Source: RGIG9608 sp045602425 (lineage in GTDB: Bacteria > Bacteroidota > Bacteroidia > Bacteroidales > Paludibacteraceae). From it: DNA of 20,641 nt. Position 1 is the stretch's first letter. Each line of letters begins with the position of its first letter. Shown piece by piece: positions 5,970 to 14,644 of the stretch. Both the position numbers and the translations under genes were made by a program. The notes below the pieces were generated by a model. The model ran no database searches. It saw only the letters and a list, made by a program, of their open reading frames with translations, and was not told the DNA's origin. The stretch is from positions 1-20,641 of the forward strand of contig JAZSBO010000004.1 in the NCBI GenBank assembly GCA_045602425.1. Direction: 5' to 3'.

Positions 5970-7960
5970 TCTGATAAATCCTTGATTCTTTTTGCATTAT
6001 ATAAAGGAATACATTCGGAAATAGTTACTTGTTTTATGTTAAAAATGGAAGTAAAAAGGGTAGTATCGACAAAAATTTTACGCCCAATAATTAAATTATC
6101 TAACGTCAAAGGTTGTTGGATATTTATTTTTTTAGGAATAGATGATGTTAGGCATAAATATCGTTGATTGTTGCAGACAATTGCTGTTTTGTGTAAAACA
6201 GAATCTGTAATAAAAATAGGATTTGTAGTCTGTTTTTTTAGCCAAAAAGTTGAGGCAAGTTTTTGAGCTTCTATAGAATCGTTCGTGATAATAAGATTTT
6301 CTTTTCCTGATACAAAATTGATAACGTTAGCTTTATTGCTTTTAAATACGACGACCTCTTGTGTCGTAAAATCATTATAATGATTGTATAATCGTAAAGA
6401 AAAAAATATGAGTGTTAGAGTTAAAATGGTGATAATAGATGTAAAATTTTTTCTTTCATACCAAAACATACAAGCGATAACAATTGCATAGAGTAGCAAT
6501 GTTTCTTCTTTACTAATAAAGAGCGTAGTAAGGGCATTAGGTAGATGTTCAATACTCGAAATTCCCCAATAAAGAATTTTTAATACTGAATTTAGTATAA
6601 ATGCTATAAATGCACCAATATAAGGAACAAATGAGGTTAAAAATAATGTAATTGCAAGGTATATGATAATAGATGCTGCTGGAATTACAATGAAATTTGA
6701 GAGAAGAAAGTAGTTCGGGAATTGATGAAAATAGTACATAGCGAATGGGGCAGTGCCAATCTGTGCAACTATTGAAACACAAGTTAAATCCCAACACCAT
6801 TTTAATGCCTTATTTTCAGGGTGCCATAGATTTGATAATTTCGGTTGAAAATAAACGATAGCAATAACTGCACAATAACTCAATTGAAAGCCAACGTCTA
6901 ACAAAAAAGAGGGATTGATAAGTAATAATACAAATGCAGAAAAGAAAATAGTATTATAAATAGACGATTTTCTATTAAAAATATCTGCAAAGGCTACTAA
7001 TGAGAACATCAATGTTGCTCTACAAACCGAAGGAGATAGTCCTGTAATAAATGCATAAATCCATAAAAATAAAATGATAAGAAAATTTTTAAGAATACCT
7101 TGTTTTTTACCTTTGCCGAGAGGCTTCAAAAATAAACCGAATACAACGAAAATAATACCAACATGAAGTCCACTTACCGCTAAAACGTGCATTGCTCCAG
7201 TTGTGCTGAAACTCTCTCTTAATTCTGGTGATAAAGCATCTTTATAACCTAAAGTTAGAGCAGCAAGCATACCAAACTCGTCACCTTGAATATTAAATTG
7301 ATTGTAGATATTTAGAAGATGAGTCCGACATTTTTCGGCAATAGAAAGTAGTGTATATTCGTTTTCTTTGGTTAAATATATCCAATTGCCTGATTTACAA
7401 TAAGCTGTAGCCCCGATGCCTTTGCGTTTTAAATATTCTTTGTAGTTGAAAGATTCTGGATTGTTGTAATTCTGTGGCTCATTAAAGCGTGTTTGCATAA
7501 CGATAATGTCGCCACGTTTTAATGAATTAGAAATAGAATCTTTTTCAAGATAAACAATAGCTTTTTTATAAATTTCTTTTACAGTTATAGAGTCACGAAA
7601 GGAAAGAACTTCGGCTCTAAACATTGTCGATTTTGGTTTTTCTATTGGTTGTTCGATGATTTTTACAGTAAAAAGTCCTTGTTTATCTGTGTATGGGAAA
7701 ACGCTATTTTCTAATTGTTTATATGTAAGTGTGCCTCCAATAGAAAACAGAGTTAAAAATGTTGCTAATCCGAAAATCCAATTATATTGAAAAATTTTTT
7801 TCTCATTTTTTAGTAAGAAAAAACACAAAAACAAAATACTTCCAATTGTAAATGAAGAATATAATAACCAATTTGGGATATTAAAAAAAACAGCGATTAT
7901 TCCAGCAGAAACGGCTATTGTAAGTCGAAAAAAAGGATTGTTTTGTAGAAAATTATTCAT
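5936..7960 (-). CDS. comEC: ComEC/Rec2-family DNA uptake channel protein
   Basis: This 674-residue polytopic membrane protein carries the competence-domain hallmark HVLAVSGLHVG (around residue 265), followed by a long hydrophobic channel region to about residue 510. The N-terminal section has two membrane segments and a soluble DUF4131-like domain. The family imports single-stranded DNA across the inner membrane during natural transformation. The last ~160 residues are soluble, but I see no HxHxDH metallo-beta-lactamase motif, so the nuclease-like domain of Bacillus ComEC is absent or degenerate here. The start is ATG 7960. An upstream in-frame TTG at 7990 would sit at the predicted transcription start of the TATTTTTG element (7992-7999). 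The gene lies 71 nt after queA and converges with the Nudix gene. Confidence 0.9.
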   Translation of the reverse strand: MNNFLQNNPFFRLTIAVSAGIIAVFFNIPNWLLYSSFTIGSILFLCFFLLKNEKKIFQYNWIFGLATFLTLFSIGGTLTYKQLENSVFPYTDKQGLFTVKIIEQPIEKPKSTMFRAEVLSFRDSITVKEIYKKAIVYLEKDSISNSLKRGDIIVMQTRFNEPQNYNNPESFNYKEYLKRKGIGATAYCKSGNWIYLTKENEYTLLSIAEKCRTHLLNIYNQFNIQGDEFGMLAALTLGYKDALSPELRESFSTTGAMHVLAVSGLHVGIIFVVFGLFLKPLGKGKKQGILKNFLIILFLWIYAFITGLSPSVCRATLMFSLVAFADIFNRKSSIYNTIFFSAFVLLLINPSFLLDVGFQLSYCAVIAIVYFQPKLSNLWHPENKALKWCWDLTCVSIVAQIGTAPFAMYYFHQFPNYFLLSNFIVIPAASIIIYLAITLFLTSFVPYIGAFIAFILNSVLKILYWGISSIEHLPNALTTLFISKEETLLLYAIVIACMFWYERKNFTSIITILTLTLIFFSLRLYNHYNDFTTQEVVVFKSNKANVINFVSGKENLIITNDSIEAQKLASTFWLKKQTTNPIFITDSVLHKTAIVCNNQRYLCLTSSIPKKINIQQPLTLDNLIIGRKIFVDTTLFTSIFNIKQVTISECIPLYNAKRIKDLSDYSGIKCIGKD

Positions 7961-7991
7961 AAAAAAAGCCGTATCTATAGGTTTAAACAAC

Positions 7992-7999
7992 CAAAAATA
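7992..7999 (-). promoter_or_regulatory. -7 promoter element before comEC
   Basis: Minus-strand TATTTTTG, matching TAnnTTTG, between queA and comEC. Transcription would begin near 7985, placing ATG 7960 about 25 nt downstream. No clear -33 TTTG is visible at the expected distance. Confidence 0.4.
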
Positions 8000-8031
8000 C
8001 GACTCTTTTTTAGATATAAAAAGAAAAATGT

Positions 8032-9084
8032 TTAGTCTATAATTAGCATTGCATCGCCATATGAACCAAAACGATAATTTTCATTGATTGCAACTTCGTA
8101 GGCATTCATTATTAAATCGAATCCACCAAATGCTGTTGCTACCATAAGTAGTGAAGAGTAAGGTAGATGGAAATTTGTGATAAGACTATTTGCTACTGAA
8201 AAATTATATGGTGGAAATATGAATTTATTGGTCCAACCTTCGTATGGTTTTATTCTTCCATTTGTAGTTGCAGCAGTTTCCAATGCTTTTACCGAAGAAA
8301 TACCAACAGCACAAATCTTATTTCTATTATCTTTTGCCTTATCTATTATTGATGTTATTTTTTCATCAATGAAAAGTTGTTCAGAATCCATTTTGTGTTT
8401 TGTAAGGTCTTCAACATCAATAGAACGGAAATTTCCTAAACCAAAATGTACTGTTAGAAAACCAGTTTCAATACCTTTTATTTCGAATCGTTTGAAAAGT
8501 TCCCTGCTAAAATGTGCTCCAGCCATAGGAGCGACAACTGCTCCTTCGTTTTTTGCAAAAATTGTTTGATAACGAGTAGCATCAATCTCTTCTACACTAC
8601 GATTGATAGTTTTTGGAAGTGGAGTTTCTCCTAATGAAAAAAGAACACGTTTAAACTCCGCATGTTCTCCATCAAAAAGAAAACGTAGAGTTCTGCCTCT
8701 TGATGTGGTGTTGTCAATTACTTCGGCTACTAATTCATCGTTTTCGCCAAAGTATAGTTTATTCCCAATACGAATTTTCCTTGCTGGGTCAACCAATACA
8801 TCCCAAAGTCGCATTTCTGCATTTAATTCTCGTAATAAAAAGACTTCAATTCTTGCTCCAGTCTTTTCTTTGTTTCCATACAAGCGAGCAGGAAAAACCT
8901 GTGTGTCATTAAATACTAAAACGTCATTTTCATTAAAATAATCAATGACATCTTTAAATATTTTATGCTCAATTTCACCAGTTTTTTTATGTACAACCAT
9001 CAAACGAGATTCATCACGATGTTCGGTTGGGTAGAGAGCAATTTGATTTTCTGGTAATTTGAATTTAAATTTTGAGAGTTTCAT
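8032..9084 (-). CDS. queA: QueA, S-adenosylmethionine:tRNA ribosyltransferase-isomerase
   Basis: This 350-residue protein matches QueA over its full length. Recognisable blocks include an N-terminal FKLPENQIALYP and RDESRLMV, then NDTQVFPARLYG, ATRYQTIFAKNEGAVVAPMAG, and the C-terminal NFHLPYSSLLMVATAFGG. QueA transfers the ribosyl part of S-adenosylmethionine to 7-aminomethyl-7-deazaguanine in the wobble position of Asp, Asn, His and Tyr tRNAs, forming epoxyqueuosine. It is a cytoplasmic, cofactor-free enzyme. No other queuosine gene is in the window. It is the fifth gene of the ftsX-led minus-strand block, 60 nt after truB, with its own probable -7 element in that gap. Confidence 0.97.
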   Translation of the reverse strand: MKLSKFKFKLPENQIALYPTEHRDESRLMVVHKKTGEIEHKIFKDVIDYFNENDVLVFNDTQVFPARLYGNKEKTGARIEVFLLRELNAEMRLWDVLVDPARKIRIGNKLYFGENDELVAEVIDNTTSRGRTLRFLFDGEHAEFKRVLFSLGETPLPKTINRSVEEIDATRYQTIFAKNEGAVVAPMAGAHFSRELFKRFEIKGIETGFLTVHFGLGNFRSIDVEDLTKHKMDSEQLFIDEKITSIIDKAKDNRNKICAVGISSVKALETAATTNGRIKPYEGWTNKFIFPPYNFSVANSLITNFHLPYSSLLMVATAFGGFDLIMNAYEVAINENYRFGSYGDAMLIID

Positions 9085-9110
9085 GTTTTAAAAATTTGAA
9101 AAAAAATATA

Positions 9111-9118
9111 CAAATATA
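9111..9118 (-). promoter_or_regulatory. -7 promoter element before queA
   Basis: Minus-strand TATATTTG in the 60-nt truB-queA gap, predicted start near 9104, about 20 nt before the queA ATG. No TTG is visible at the -33 distance, so this may be a secondary internal promoter. Confidence 0.4.
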
Positions 9119-9144
9119 AGTTTTTTATGATATATCTTCTTTTT

Positions 9145-9834
9145 TTAAGATAATTGTGTGAGAAACTTTGCTTCAAAGTCTTCGATGGTTAAGCAGTCAT
9201 TCAGTGTAACATTTCCAATTTTTGTACGCTTTAAAGCAGTAAGATATGCTCCGCTATGAAGTGCTTCACCAATGTCGCGAGCTAAAGCTCTTATGTAAGT
9301 TCCTTTACTACAGACAATCCGTAATTCTAATTTTGGTAAATCGAAATTCAGAACTTCAATTTCTTCAATGACCAAAGGTTTGGCTTTTAGTTCTACATTT
9401 TCTCCATTTCTCGCATATTTATAAGCTCTTTTCCCGTCAACTTTTACAGCAGAAAATATTGGAGGCGTTTGCATAATTTTGCCTATAAATTGTGGTAATA
9501 TGTTGTTTATCATTTCGCATGTAATATGCTCGTATGGATAAGTTTTATCTATTTCGTGTTCCATATCAAACGACGGAGTAGTTGCTCCGAGTTGTAGCGT
9601 TGCTATGTATTCTTTGGTTTGATATTGAAAAGTTTCAATCTTTTTTGTTGCTTTTCCTGTACAAATAATCATTACGCCTGTGGCTAAAGGATCTAATGCC
9701 CCTGCATGTCCTACTTTTAGTTTTTTTATTCCAAGAGTTTTTGATATAATCCAACGAACTCGCCCTACAAGCTGAAAGGAAGTCCAAGTATAAGGCTTAT
9801 TAAAATATAGAATTTCTCCCGATTCAAAATCCAT
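9145..9834 (-). CDS. truB: TruB, tRNA pseudouridine-55 synthase
   Basis: This 229-residue protein has the TruB motif GHAGALDPLATG at residues 42-53 with catalytic Asp48 (usual form GHTGTLDPLATG). It also has the family segments NKPYTWTSFQ (12-21), TPPIFSAVKVDGKRAYKYAR, and CSKGTYIRALARDIG. It isomerises U55 in the T loop of almost all elongator tRNAs and acts as a tRNA chaperone. The length is short compared with E. coli TruB (314) because the C-terminal PUA domain is missing, which is common in this phylum. It lies 4 nt after uppP and is probably translated from the same message. Confidence 0.97.
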   Translation of the reverse strand: MDFESGEILYFNKPYTWTSFQLVGRVRWIISKTLGIKKLKVGHAGALDPLATGVMIICTGKATKKIETFQYQTKEYIATLQLGATTPSFDMEHEIDKTYPYEHITCEMINNILPQFIGKIMQTPPIFSAVKVDGKRAYKYARNGENVELKAKPLVIEEIEVLNFDLPKLELRIVCSKGTYIRALARDIGEALHSGAYLTALKRTKIGNVTLNDCLTIEDFEAKFLTQLS

Positions 9835-9838
9835 TTTC

Positions 9839-10678
9839 TTAAATCAATGAGAAGATTAGTGTTGCAATACCTATTATAGCACAATAAATAGCAAAGTAAA
9901 TCAGTTTCCCTTTTTTTACAATGTTAATCATTAGTTTGCAAGATAAACAACCTGATAAAAATGCTGTAAAGAAACCAACAAGTAATGCTGTAACAGAAAT
10001 ATTGCTAAATGCTTCAGCAAAGCCATTTGTTATAATATCAATAATATCCAATAATGCTTCTCCTAAAATAGGCGGAATCACCATCAAGAATGAAAATTGA
10101 GCAAGCTGTTCTTTTTTATTACCAATCAGAAGTCCTGTTGCTATAGTTGTACCAGATCGCGATAATCCGGGTAAACATGCTAATGCTTGTGAAAGTCCAA
10201 TAATAAAAGCGTCTCGTAAGGATATTTGTTCCTTCTGACGAGGTTTTGCGTAATAAGAAAATGTTAATATGATAGCTGTTACAATTAAACAAACACCTAC
10301 AACAGTAGTACTTGCAAAAAGACTCTCGATTATATCTTTGAAAAATATTCCAACAATACCAATAGGTATCATTGAGATGATAATGTTTAAAACATAATTC
10401 TGCTCATTATTCAAACAATGTAATGCTCCTTGGTAATTACTTCGTTCTTTTTTGAAGTTGAAAAATCCATTGAATAACCAAACGACTTCTTTTCTTAATA
10501 TTACTAATGTGCTGAGAACTGTTGCTATATGAACAACAACTGCAAAAGGAAGAGTAGTTTCTGGATCTGTTATTCCAAAAAGTGCAGAACCTATCATTAG
10601 ATGTCCACTACTGCTAACAGGTAAATATTCTGTTAAACCTTGTAGAATGCCAAGTATAAATGCTTCAATCCAACTCAT
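9839..10678 (-). CDS. uppP: UppP (BacA), undecaprenyl-diphosphatase
   Basis: This 279-residue integral membrane protein has both signature regions of the BacA family. The first is the (E/Q)xxxE motif Gln13...Glu17 followed by YLPVSSSGH (Ser23 and His26). The second is ACLPGLSRSGTT near residue 165, supplying the conserved Arg. Several additional hydrophobic segments complete the fold. The enzyme removes a phosphate from undecaprenyl pyrophosphate, recycling the lipid carrier for peptidoglycan and surface glycans; in other bacteria extra copies raise bacitracin tolerance. Its ATG overlaps the preceding DUF3098 stop by 4 nt. Confidence 0.97.
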   Translation of the reverse strand: MSWIEAFILGILQGLTEYLPVSSSGHLMIGSALFGITDPETTLPFAVVVHIATVLSTLVILRKEVVWLFNGFFNFKKERSNYQGALHCLNNEQNYVLNIIISMIPIGIVGIFFKDIIESLFASTTVVGVCLIVTAIILTFSYYAKPRQKEQISLRDAFIIGLSQALACLPGLSRSGTTIATGLLIGNKKEQLAQFSFLMVIPPILGEALLDIIDIITNGFAEAFSNISVTALLVGFFTAFLSGCLSCKLMINIVKKGKLIYFAIYCAIIGIATLIFSLI

Positions 10679-10887
10679 TTCTTTTTATATAAAATACCAA
10701 AAATCATAAAAACAAAACCTCCAAGTACAATGGTTGGAGCAATCGTTACACGTCGAAAACTAAAAACTTCAGGATTGAATTCTAATTTTGTAGTACTACC
10801 ATGCATAAGTACAAATCCTAATACAATGCAAAAAATTGCAATACCAATTATGATATAGTTTGTTTTAGAGAAACTGCTGTTTTTCAT
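10675..10887 (-). CDS. DUF3098 small membrane protein
   Basis: This 70-residue protein has two hydrophobic helices (about 11-29 and 48-66) joined by a short loop with FNPEVFSFRRVTIAP, and ends in YKKK. The motif arrangement and its place between ftsX and uppP are typical of the DUF3098 family of Bacteroidota, whose function is unknown. It starts 5 nt after the ftsX stop, and its stop overlaps the uppP start (ATGA). The coupled arrangement suggests a role near cell division or envelope assembly, but that is inference from position only. Confidence 0.85.
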   Translation of the reverse strand: MKNSSFSKTNYIIIGIAIFCIVLGFVLMHGSTTKLEFNPEVFSFRRVTIAPTIVLGGFVFMIFGILYKKK

Positions 10888-10892
10888 AATTA

Positions 10893-11771
10893 TTAGATGT
10901 AATAAAGTTTATCAGTTGTAGTTCGTATGTATTTATTTACAGCAAATAGTGCTGATATCCAAGTAATAAGGATGCCAAATACAAGAATGCAACCAGCTAT
11001 TGGAAGCAGATATTCTGTAGATAAAAATTCATGAAATAAGTTATAATCCTTTTGGAGATAGTAAATTGTTCCAACCAAAGATCCAAAAGCAAAAATACTT
11101 GCTATGATACCTGTATTAATCGCTTGCCAGATAAAAGGACGACGAATAAAACCTGGTTTTGCACCAACAAGTTTCATCGTGTTAATCAGAAAACGTTTTG
11201 AGTAGATGGATAAACGTATCGTATTGTTCATTAATACTATAGCAATAAATAGAAGTACTGCAACAATACATGTAAAAATAATACTTATTCTATGAATGTT
11301 TTGATTTAAAAGTTGAAGAATGTCCTTTTGATAAACAACTTCATAGATTGAATTGAATGTTTGTAAGCGTTGAGAAATGTTGTTTAGGCTATCGTTGTTG
11401 GCATAAACGGCTCGCATTTTTAACTCGTATGATGCTAATAGGGGATTGTATCCTAAAAACGTTGATGGATCTTCGCCTAAATCATTGATATATTCGTCCA
11501 AGGCCTTCTCTTTGCTAATGTATTGAAATGATTTTACATAAGGAGCAATAGAAAGGTATTTCTCTAAACGCTCTTTTTCTGTTGTGTTTACAGAATCATT
11601 AAGAACGAGTATTACGGATACATTTTCCCTAGTTTGGACAGATATTTTATTGGCTAAAACAAATGTAAATGCTAAAACTCCAATAACGAATAAAACTAGT
11701 GTTATACTAAGAGTAGATGTTATTCTCATATTTGAGAATCGAAGTTTGTGTTTGTTTTGCTTTTTCGGCAT
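10893..11771 (-). CDS. ftsX: FtsX-like cell-division permease
   Basis: This 292-residue protein has the FtsX layout: a basic N-terminus, a first membrane helix (about 20-42), a periplasmic domain (about 45-165, with VSVILVLNDSV and YISKEKALDEY), then three further helices. The permease segment MKLVGAKPGFIRRPF (about 203-217) is the FtsX/MacB coupling region. FtsX works with the ATPase FtsE to control septal peptidoglycan hydrolases. ftsE is not adjacent, as is usual in this phylum, where it lies elsewhere. It is the first gene of the minus-strand block and has a consensus promoter 30-60 nt upstream, divergent from rpsA. Confidence 0.92.
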   Translation of the reverse strand: MPKKQNKHKLRFSNMRITSTLSITLVLFVIGVLAFTFVLANKISVQTRENVSVILVLNDSVNTTEKERLEKYLSIAPYVKSFQYISKEKALDEYINDLGEDPSTFLGYNPLLASYELKMRAVYANNDSLNNISQRLQTFNSIYEVVYQKDILQLLNQNIHRISIIFTCIVAVLLFIAIVLMNNTIRLSIYSKRFLINTMKLVGAKPGFIRRPFIWQAINTGIIASIFAFGSLVGTIYYLQKDYNLFHEFLSTEYLLPIAGCILVFGILITWISALFAVNKYIRTTTDKLYYI

Positions 11772-11802
11772 TTTGTATTATGTTATATGAAAAAATGATT
11801 TG

Positions 11803-11833
11803 CAAATATAGGCATTTTGCATCGAAAAGTCAA
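11803..11833 (-). promoter_or_regulatory. Promoter of the ftsX operon
   Basis: On the minus strand, TTG (11833-11831), 20 nt spacing, then TATATTTG (11810-11803). Both elements and the spacing match the Bacteroidota primary promoter. Predicted start near 11796, leader about 25 nt. Confidence 0.7.
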
Positions 11834-11854
11834 TAAAAATAAGTTTAAAATGAC

Positions 11855-11885
11855 TTGTGAATTAGAGAGTAATGATGTATCTTTG
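11855..11885 (+). promoter_or_regulatory. Promoter of rpsA
   Basis: TTG (11855-11857), 20 nt spacing, then TATCTTTG (11878-11885), a full Bacteroidota promoter. Predicted start near 11891, giving a leader of about 44 nt that is A/T rich and lacks a Shine-Dalgarno sequence, as expected for this phylum. Confidence 0.7.
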
Positions 11886-11934
11886 CACAAAATTTTAATA
11901 CATAATGTCTAACCCACTTTTAAAAAATTAAAAA

Positions 11935-13914
11935 ATGGAAGAATTTAAAGAAAAAAATGTTGCAGTTCCGGCTAATGATTTCGACTGGGATGCATTTGAA
12001 AAAGGTTCGGTTGTCTCTGCTGAAGAAAAAGCAGAAATGACCAAGTTGTATGACGAAACTTTGAATATTGTAAAAGACAAAGAAGTCGTTGAAGGTACTA
12101 TTATCTCGATGAATAAACGAGAGGCTGTTGTAAACATTGGTTTTAAATCTGATGGTATTGTTTCGATGAGTGAATTTCGTTATAATCCAGATTTGAAAGT
12201 TGGCGATAAAGTAGAGGTTTACATCGAAAGCCAAGAAGATAAAAAAGGACAATTAATTCTTTCTCATAAACAAGCTCGTGCTACTCGTTCGTGGGATCGT
12301 GTAAATGAAGCATTGGATAATGACGAAATAATTAAAGGTTTTGTAAAATGCCGTACAAAGGGCGGTATGATTGTAGATGTATTTGGAATTGAGGCATTCT
12401 TGCCTGGTTCACAAATTGATGTTAAGCCAATTCGTGATTATGATGTTTTTGTTGGAAAAACAATGGAATTTAAAGTCGTAAAAATCAATCATGAATTTAG
12501 AAATGTAGTTGTTTCTCATAAAGCTCTTATCGAAGCTGAGTTAGAGCAACAAAAGAAAGAAATCATTAGTAGATTAGAAAAAGGACAAATTCTTGAAGGA
12601 ATTGTTAAGAATATTTGCTCTTATGGTGTATTTATCGATTTAGGTGGTGTCGATGGTTTGATTCATATTACAGATCTTTCTTGGGAAAGAGTAGTAAATC
12701 CAGAAGAGATTGTTCATTTAGATGAAAAAATAAATGTTGTAATTCTTGATTTTGATAATGAAAAGAAACGTATTGCATTAGGTTTGAAACAATTAACTCC
12801 TCATCCTTGGGATGCTTTGGATGCTAACTTGCAAGTTGGAGACAAAGTGAAAGGTAAAGTTGTTGTGATGACTGATTATGGTGCATTTATCGAGATTGCT
12901 CCTGGTGTTGAAGGTTTGATTCATGTTTCAGAAATGAGTTGGAATCAACATTTGCGTAGTGCACAAGATTTCTTGAAAGTCGGTGATGATGTTGAGGCAG
13001 TGATTTTGACGCTTGATCGCGATGAACGCAAAATGTCACTTGGTATCAAACAATTGAAAGAAGATCCTTGGTTGACAATTGACGAAAAATATGCTGTTGG
13101 TTCAAAACACATGGCAAAGGTTCGTAACTTTACAAACTTTGGTGTATTTGTTGAAATAGAGGAAGGTATCGATGGTTTGATACATATTTCAGATTTGAGT
13201 TGGACAAGCAAAATTAAACATCCTTCTGAATTTACACATGTTGGTGCTGAAATCGAAGTAGTTGTTCTTGAAATTGACAAAGAAAATCGTCGTTTAAGTT
13301 TGGGTCACAAACAATTGGAAGAAAATCCTTGGGATGTATTTGAAACAATATTTACTGTAGGTAGCATACATGAAGGTGTTATTACAGAAATGGTTGATAA
13401 AGGTGCAGTTGTTGAATTACCTTATGGTGTAAAAGGTTTCTCTACTCCAAAACATTTGGTTAAAGAAGATGGCAATCAAGCAAAACAAGAAGAAAAACTT
13501 CAATTCAAAGTGATAGAATTCAATAAAGATGCAAAACGTATAATTGTTTCTCATAGCCGTGTTTTTGAAGATGCTCAAAAAGCAGCAGCAAGTGTAGAAG
13601 ACACTCCTAAAAAGACTCGTAAGTCTAAAAAAGATGCAGAACCTATTATCGAAAAAACAACTTTAGGTGATTTAGATGTTCTTTCGGAATTGAAAGATAA
13701 AATGGTGGCTGATGCGAAAAAAGTATTAGTAGCAAAAGAGGAAAAAAAAGCAAAAGCTGCTAAAAAAGTAGAAGAAACTGTTGTTGTAGATAATGAAGAA
13801 GTTGCTCCTAAAAAAGCAACTAAAAAAACAAAAAAAACAGCAGAAGAAGGTGAAGAAAAACCTGTAAAGAAAACTACCAAAAAGGCTGCAAAAAAAGACG
13901 AAGCTGCTGAATAA
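11935..13914 (+). CDS. rpsA: Ribosomal protein S1 (bS1)
   Basis: This 659-residue protein contains six S1/OB-fold repeats at about 52-118, 133-200, 221-290, 305-377, 392-464 and 479-545. Repeats 3 to 5 show the full signature (for example YGVFIDLGGVDGLIHITDLSW in the third, 221-290). S1 binds mRNA on the small ribosomal subunit and helps initiation on leaders without Shine-Dalgarno sequences, which matters in Bacteroidota. After the last repeat comes a tail of about 110 residues, acidic/mixed at first and then dominated by Lys, Ala, Thr and Glu (KKATKKTKKT type). The tail makes this protein about 100 residues longer than E. coli S1 (557). It is transcribed alone between its own promoter and a strong terminator. 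Confidence 0.96.
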   Translation: MEEFKEKNVAVPANDFDWDAFEKGSVVSAEEKAEMTKLYDETLNIVKDKEVVEGTIISMNKREAVVNIGFKSDGIVSMSEFRYNPDLKVGDKVEVYIESQEDKKGQLILSHKQARATRSWDRVNEALDNDEIIKGFVKCRTKGGMIVDVFGIEAFLPGSQIDVKPIRDYDVFVGKTMEFKVVKINHEFRNVVVSHKALIEAELEQQKKEIISRLEKGQILEGIVKNICSYGVFIDLGGVDGLIHITDLSWERVVNPEEIVHLDEKINVVILDFDNEKKRIALGLKQLTPHPWDALDANLQVGDKVKGKVVVMTDYGAFIEIAPGVEGLIHVSEMSWNQHLRSAQDFLKVGDDVEAVILTLDRDERKMSLGIKQLKEDPWLTIDEKYAVGSKHMAKVRNFTNFGVFVEIEEGIDGLIHISDLSWTSKIKHPSEFTHVGAEIEVVVLEIDKENRRLSLGHKQLEENPWDVFETIFTVGSIHEGVITEMVDKGAVVELPYGVKGFSTPKHLVKEDGNQAKQEEKLQFKVIEFNKDAKRIIVSHSRVFEDAQKAAASVEDTPKKTRKSKKDAEPIIEKTTLGDLDVLSELKDKMVADAKKVLVAKEEKKAKAAKKVEETVVVDNEEVAPKKATKKTKKTAEEGEEKPVKKTTKKAAKKDEAAE

Positions 13915-13934
13915 AATTGTTTTTAATTTTTTTC

Positions 13935-13967
13935 AAAGGAGGATACGATTGGTGTCCTCCTTTTTTT
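13935..13967 (+). terminator. Intrinsic terminator of rpsA
   Basis: AAAGGAGGA (13935-13943), 11-nt loop, TCCTCCTTT (13955-13963) form a 9-bp stem followed by a T run to 13967. It begins 20 nt after the rpsA stop. Confidence 0.9.
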
Positions 13968-14136
13968 ATTTAATAAAAAATAAAAGTGTTAATTGTTTAT
14001 TTTTTAGAATGCTGTGACAAAAAAAGTGGCAAAAATCGCTACGAAAGCGTGGTGACATCCGCCATATAAAAACTAGGTTTTATTCAAAATAATATTAATA
14101 GCAAAGAAAACAATAAAAACATTTTCTATATCACCT
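13968..14136. other. AT-rich spacer after rpsA with short inverted repeats
   Basis: No convincing gene. A less AT-rich patch (about 14011-14064) contains a short hairpin CGCT-n5-AGCG and can be read as the last codons of a protein ending SVVTSAI (stop 14067-14069), which may be a gene remnant. A small palindrome AAAAC-TAG-GTTTT lies at 14070-14080. No TAnnTTTG promoter is evident for the gene remnant downstream. Confidence 0.4.
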
Positions 14137-14644
14137 TTGAAGCAGGTGTTAGAGTTTTTAAAAGAAATTGGGATAAAGAAAGTAGAGGAGAGTGATAATT
14201 CTCTTGGTTTTACAATTAAGGGTAAGGGCGAGTTCAACAAAGGGATCCCAATCCCTATGGTGATTCAACAAGAACAAATTGATGGTGTTCTTTTTATGCG
14301 TATTAGTGCGTTCTATCCTTATCTGATTCAGAATAAAAGTGAAAAAGAAATTCTTGAATTTATTAATTATTTAAATCTTCGCGAAGGGTCATACAATAAA
14401 ATTTATTTATGTCCCAAATGATAATAGTGTGGGGCGTTTGGCATGTACTACATTGTATACGATGGATTCTTTATTTATTCAAGAATGTATAGATAAACAG
14501 GCTAATCGTATTTTTCCATACTTAATGAGCAATTTTTTAGTAATAAATGATATTTATAAACGGATTAATATGAAACAAAAAGAAATATGGATGATAATAA
14601 CAGAGTTTGTGCTTGTGAAAATTATTCAAAAGATTTTTGTCTAA
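14137..14644 (+). pseudogene. Broken YbjN-like (type III chaperone-like fold) gene
   Basis: Two adjacent frames read as parts of one protein. Frame one (14137-14421, TTG start) gives a helix MKQVLEFLKEIG, strands around LGFTIKGKGEF and LFMRISAFYPY, and a helix KEILEFINYLNLREG. It ends at three successive in-frame stops, TGA TAA TAG (14419-14427). Reading one base later continues without a break as DNSVGRLACTTLYTMDSLF and a last amphipathic helix, running to 14644. The joined product (~140-165 residues) fits the strand-helix order and size of YbjN-like proteins, but this is a structural guess with no diagnostic motif. It is best explained by a single-base deletion or a sequencing error after AAA at 14416-14418. 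Composition is more AT-rich than the flanking housekeeping genes. Confidence 0.5.

Noticed and set aside
8177..8941. Plus-strand ORFs antisense to queA
   Set aside because: Shadow frames of a full-length, clearly conserved enzyme.
12945..13880. Minus-strand ORFs antisense to rpsA
   Set aside because: Low-complexity Ser/Phe/Thr-rich readings of the S1 repeats and Lys-rich tail on the opposite strand.
13986..14069. Short ORF ending SVVTSAI after rpsA
   Set aside because: Only 27 codons from a GTG, no promoter; may be a gene scrap but not supportable as a gene.
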